Source of the DNA: Diaphorobacter ruginosibacter
GTDB lineage: Bacteria; Pseudomonadota; Gammaproteobacteria; Burkholderiales; Burkholderiaceae_C
Direction: 5' to 3'
NCBI RefSeq assembly: GCF_014395975.1
Contig: NZ_CP060714.1
Span: 558,001 to 622,000, forward strand
Length of the DNA: 64,000 nucleotides
The stretch's first letter is position 1, and every line of letters begins with the position of its first letter. This document shows, one piece after another, positions 62,184-64,000 of this stretch. The notes under the pieces were generated by a model. That model worked only from the letters and a program-made list of their open reading frames with translations, made no database searches and was not told where the DNA came from. A program made the translations under genes and the position numbers.

Positions 62184-64000
62184 ATGTCTAGATTCCAGGT
62201 GAAGAAAGTCGCCGTGCTCGGCGCGGGCGTGATGGGTGCGCAGATCGCTGCCCATCTCGTCAATGTGAAAGTCCCCGTCATCCTGTTCGACCTGCCTGCC
62301 AAGGAAGGCCCGAAGAGCGCGATTGCCGAGAAGGCGATCGCCAACCTCAAGAAGCTCAAGCCATCACCGATTGGCGTGGCCGAAGATGCCGACCTGATCC
62401 AGCCCGCCAACTACGAAGAGCACATGAAGCTGCTCAAGGGCTGCGACCTCATCATCGAGGCCATTGCCGAGCGCATGGACTGGAAGCTCGACCTGTACCA
62501 CAAGATCGCGCCGTTCGTCGCCAAGACGGCGCTCGTGGCATCGAACACGTCGGGCCTGTCGATCACCAAGCTGTCCGAGGCGCTGCCGGATGCGATCAAG
62601 CCGCGCTTCTGCGGCATCCACTTCTTCAACCCGCCGCGCTACATGCAGCTGGTGGAACTGATCAACACGCCCACGACCAACGCCGAGGTGCTCGACCAGC
62701 TCGAGACCTTCGTCACCTCGACGCTCGGCAAGGGCGTGGTGCGTGCGCATGACACGCCCAACTTCATCGCCAACCGCATCGGCATCGCAGGCATGCTCTC
62801 GACGATGAAGCAGGCCGAGAATTTCGGCCTCTCGTTCGACGTGGTGGATGACCTCACCGGCAAGAAGCTGGGCCGCGCGTCGAGCGGCACCTTCCGTACG
62901 GCGGACGTGGTGGGTCTGGACACCATGGCCCACGTGATCAAGACGCTGCAGGACAACCTGAGCCTGGAGACCGATCCGTTCTACGGCAACTTCGGAACGC
63001 CCGCGGTGCTGCAGAAGCTGCTGGATCTGAAGAACCTCGGCCAGAAGACCAAGGCCGGTTTCTTCAAGAAGGTCGGCCGCGACATCCTGCAGTTCGAGCT
63101 CGACAGCGAGGAATACATCCCCGCAGGCCAGAAGAGCGACGAGGTCTACGGCCGCATGCTCAAGAAGCCCGCCGGCGAGCGCCTCAAGCTGCTGCGCAAC
63201 GCGGAAGGCGCACAGGGTCGCTTCCTGTGGGCGATCCTGCGCGACAGTTTCCACTACGCTGCGATCCACCTGGAGCACATCGCCGATACCGCGCGCGACG
63301 TGGACCAGGCCATGCGCTGGGGCTTCGGTATGAAGCAGGGCCCGTTCGAGCTGTGGCAGGAGGCCGGCTGGCTCGATGTGGCGAAGATGGTGCAGGAAGA
63401 CATCGACGCGGGCAAGGCGCTGACCAAGGCACCGTTGCCCCAATGGGTGTTCGAGGGTCCGGTGGCCGAGGCCGGCGGCGTGCACACGGCGCAGGGTTCG
63501 TGGAGTCCCGCACAGAAGAAGTTCGTTCCACGCCGCGAGCTGCCGGTGTACCAGCGCCAGATCTTCCCCGAGAAGCTGCTGGGCGAGGACAGCCTGCCCG
63601 ACTGGAAGACCGCGGGCACGACGATTTCGGAAACCAAGGCGCTGCGCACCTGGACGCTCGACGGCGAGGTGTTGATTGCCAGCATCAAGAACAAGATGCA
63701 TGCCATCAGCCCCGAGGTCATGGAAGGCCTCGTGGAAGCCGTGGACGTTGCCGAGAGCGACTTCAAGGCGATGGTGATCTGGTCCGGTGACGCACCGTTC
63801 AGCGTGGGTGCCGACCTCGAGGCGACGATGCCTGCATTCGTCGTGGGTGGCGCCGAGGCGATCGAGAGCATCGAGCAGGAACTGCAGAACATGATGCTGC
63901 GCATGCGCTATGCGCAGGTGCCGGTGGTGGCTGCGATCCACGGCATGGCGCTGGGCGGTGGTTGCGAGCTGTCGGTGTATTCCGCGCGCCGCGTGGCGCA
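62184..64000 (+). CDS. 3-hydroxyacyl-CoA dehydrogenase/enoyl-CoA hydratase, 3' end cut by window
   Basis: Bifunctional beta-oxidation enzyme; 605 residues are visible. The N-terminal NAD-binding motif VAVLGAGVMGAQIAAHL is at about 9-25, then SNTSGLSI, the catalytic His region FCGIHFFNPPRYMQLVELI and FIANRIGI. A second dehydrogenase C-terminal domain spans about 330-450. From about residue 480 an enoyl-CoA hydratase domain begins (SVGADLEATMPAF, AAIHGMALGGGCELSVYS). This order, dehydrogenase first, is reversed from Escherichia coli FadB and is normal in betaproteobacteria. GAGGAA precedes the ATG. Partner of the acyl-CoA dehydrogenase upstream. Confidence 0.94.
   Translation, partial: MSRFQVKKVAVLGAGVMGAQIAAHLVNVKVPVILFDLPAKEGPKSAIAEKAIANLKKLKPSPIGVAEDADLIQPANYEEHMKLLKGCDLIIEAIAERMDWKLDLYHKIAPFVAKTALVASNTSGLSITKLSEALPDAIKPRFCGIHFFNPPRYMQLVELINTPTTNAEVLDQLETFVTSTLGKGVVRAHDTPNFIANRIGIAGMLSTMKQAENFGLSFDVVDDLTGKKLGRASSGTFRTADVVGLDTMAHVIKTLQDNLSLETDPFYGNFGTPAVLQKLLDLKNLGQKTKAGFFKKVGRDILQFELDSEEYIPAGQKSDEVYGRMLKKPAGERLKLLRNAEGAQGRFLWAILRDSFHYAAIHLEHIADTARDVDQAMRWGFGMKQGPFELWQEAGWLDVAKMVQEDIDAGKALTKAPLPQWVFEGPVAEAGGVHTAQGSWSPAQKKFVPRRELPVYQRQIFPEKLLGEDSLPDWKTAGTTISETKALRTWTLDGEVLIASIKNKMHAISPEVMEGLVEAVDVAESDFKAMVIWSGDAPFSVGADLEATMPAFVVGGAEAIESIEQELQNMMLRMRYAQVPVVAAIHGMALGGGCELSVYSARRVA

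Noticed and set aside
62364..63941. A 525-codon minus-strand open frame opposite the FadB-like gene
   Set aside because: The plus strand encodes an obvious 3-hydroxyacyl-CoA dehydrogenase running off the window; the opposite frame has no recognisable domain.

Overview
The window looks like chromosomal DNA of a high-GC betaproteobacterium, most probably Comamonadaceae (Comamonas/Delftia/Acidovorax group). The grounds are the overall codon usage, the gene types and orders (phhA/hpd with an Lrp-type regulator, corC-lnt, fabA-fabB, glyQ-glyS-gmhB-plsC, argB near slmA, a Bug-family binding protein) and an intergenic repeat at about 62.0 kb of a kind I associate with this family. I see no rRNA, tRNA, CRISPR array, prophage or insertion sequence.

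Layout. 0-3.2 kb: the 5' part of a TonB-dependent siderophore receptor (cut by the window edge) with a Fur-box-like site, an MBL-fold hydrolase and a lipase. 3.2-7.1 kb: an aromatic amino acid module (phhA, a Bug-type binding protein, hpd and a divergent Lrp/AsnC regulator). 7.3-21.7 kb: housekeeping genes, including a GNAT acetyltransferase, corC, lnt, fabA-fabB, glyQS, gmhB, plsC, a zinc peptidase, a rhodanese, a LysM/BON protein, coaX, a TetR regulator and a phasin-like protein. 21.9-25.4 kb: the complete dTDP-L-rhamnose operon rfbB-rfbD-rfbA-rfbC. 25.4-27.3 kb: a secreted GH42-like glycosidase of unusual architecture. 27.4-38.5 kb: a type II secretion operon in the order E-F-G-H-I-J-K-L-M-N-D. 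It is followed by a small lipoprotein and by a surface protein gene whose codon bias points to very high expression. 41.3-54.6 kb: a parvulin isomerase and a surface-polysaccharide locus (ABC exporter Wzm/Wzt, two methyltransferases, a polytopic membrane protein, a 1270-residue methyltransferase-GT2-GT4 fusion, a GT2 rhamnosyltransferase-like enzyme and a WecA-like initiating transferase). 54.7-58.6 kb: argB, a two-component system and slmA. 58.9-64 kb: a fatty-acid degradation module (TetR regulator, acyl-CoA dehydrogenase, DUF2147 protein, FadB-like enzyme running off the window end).

How the parts fit. The rhamnose operon, the heptose phosphatase GmhB, the WecA-like transferase, the glycosyltransferases and Wzm/Wzt would together make and export a rhamnose-containing O-antigen or similar glycan. 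Wzt carries an extra C-terminal domain and is followed by methyltransferases, as in systems where the exporter recognises a modified chain end. The type II secretion operon sits beside a signal-peptide-bearing, probably abundant surface protein and an orphan lipoprotein, which makes these candidate substrate and accessory.

A technical point affects how the window should be read. Three genes (gspK, the large membrane protein at 46.2-48.8 kb and the acyl-CoA dehydrogenase) are each split by an apparent loss of one base inside a run of G or C. A fourth case upstream of the zinc peptidase is possible. The same direction and context every time favours homopolymer sequencing error over real gene decay.
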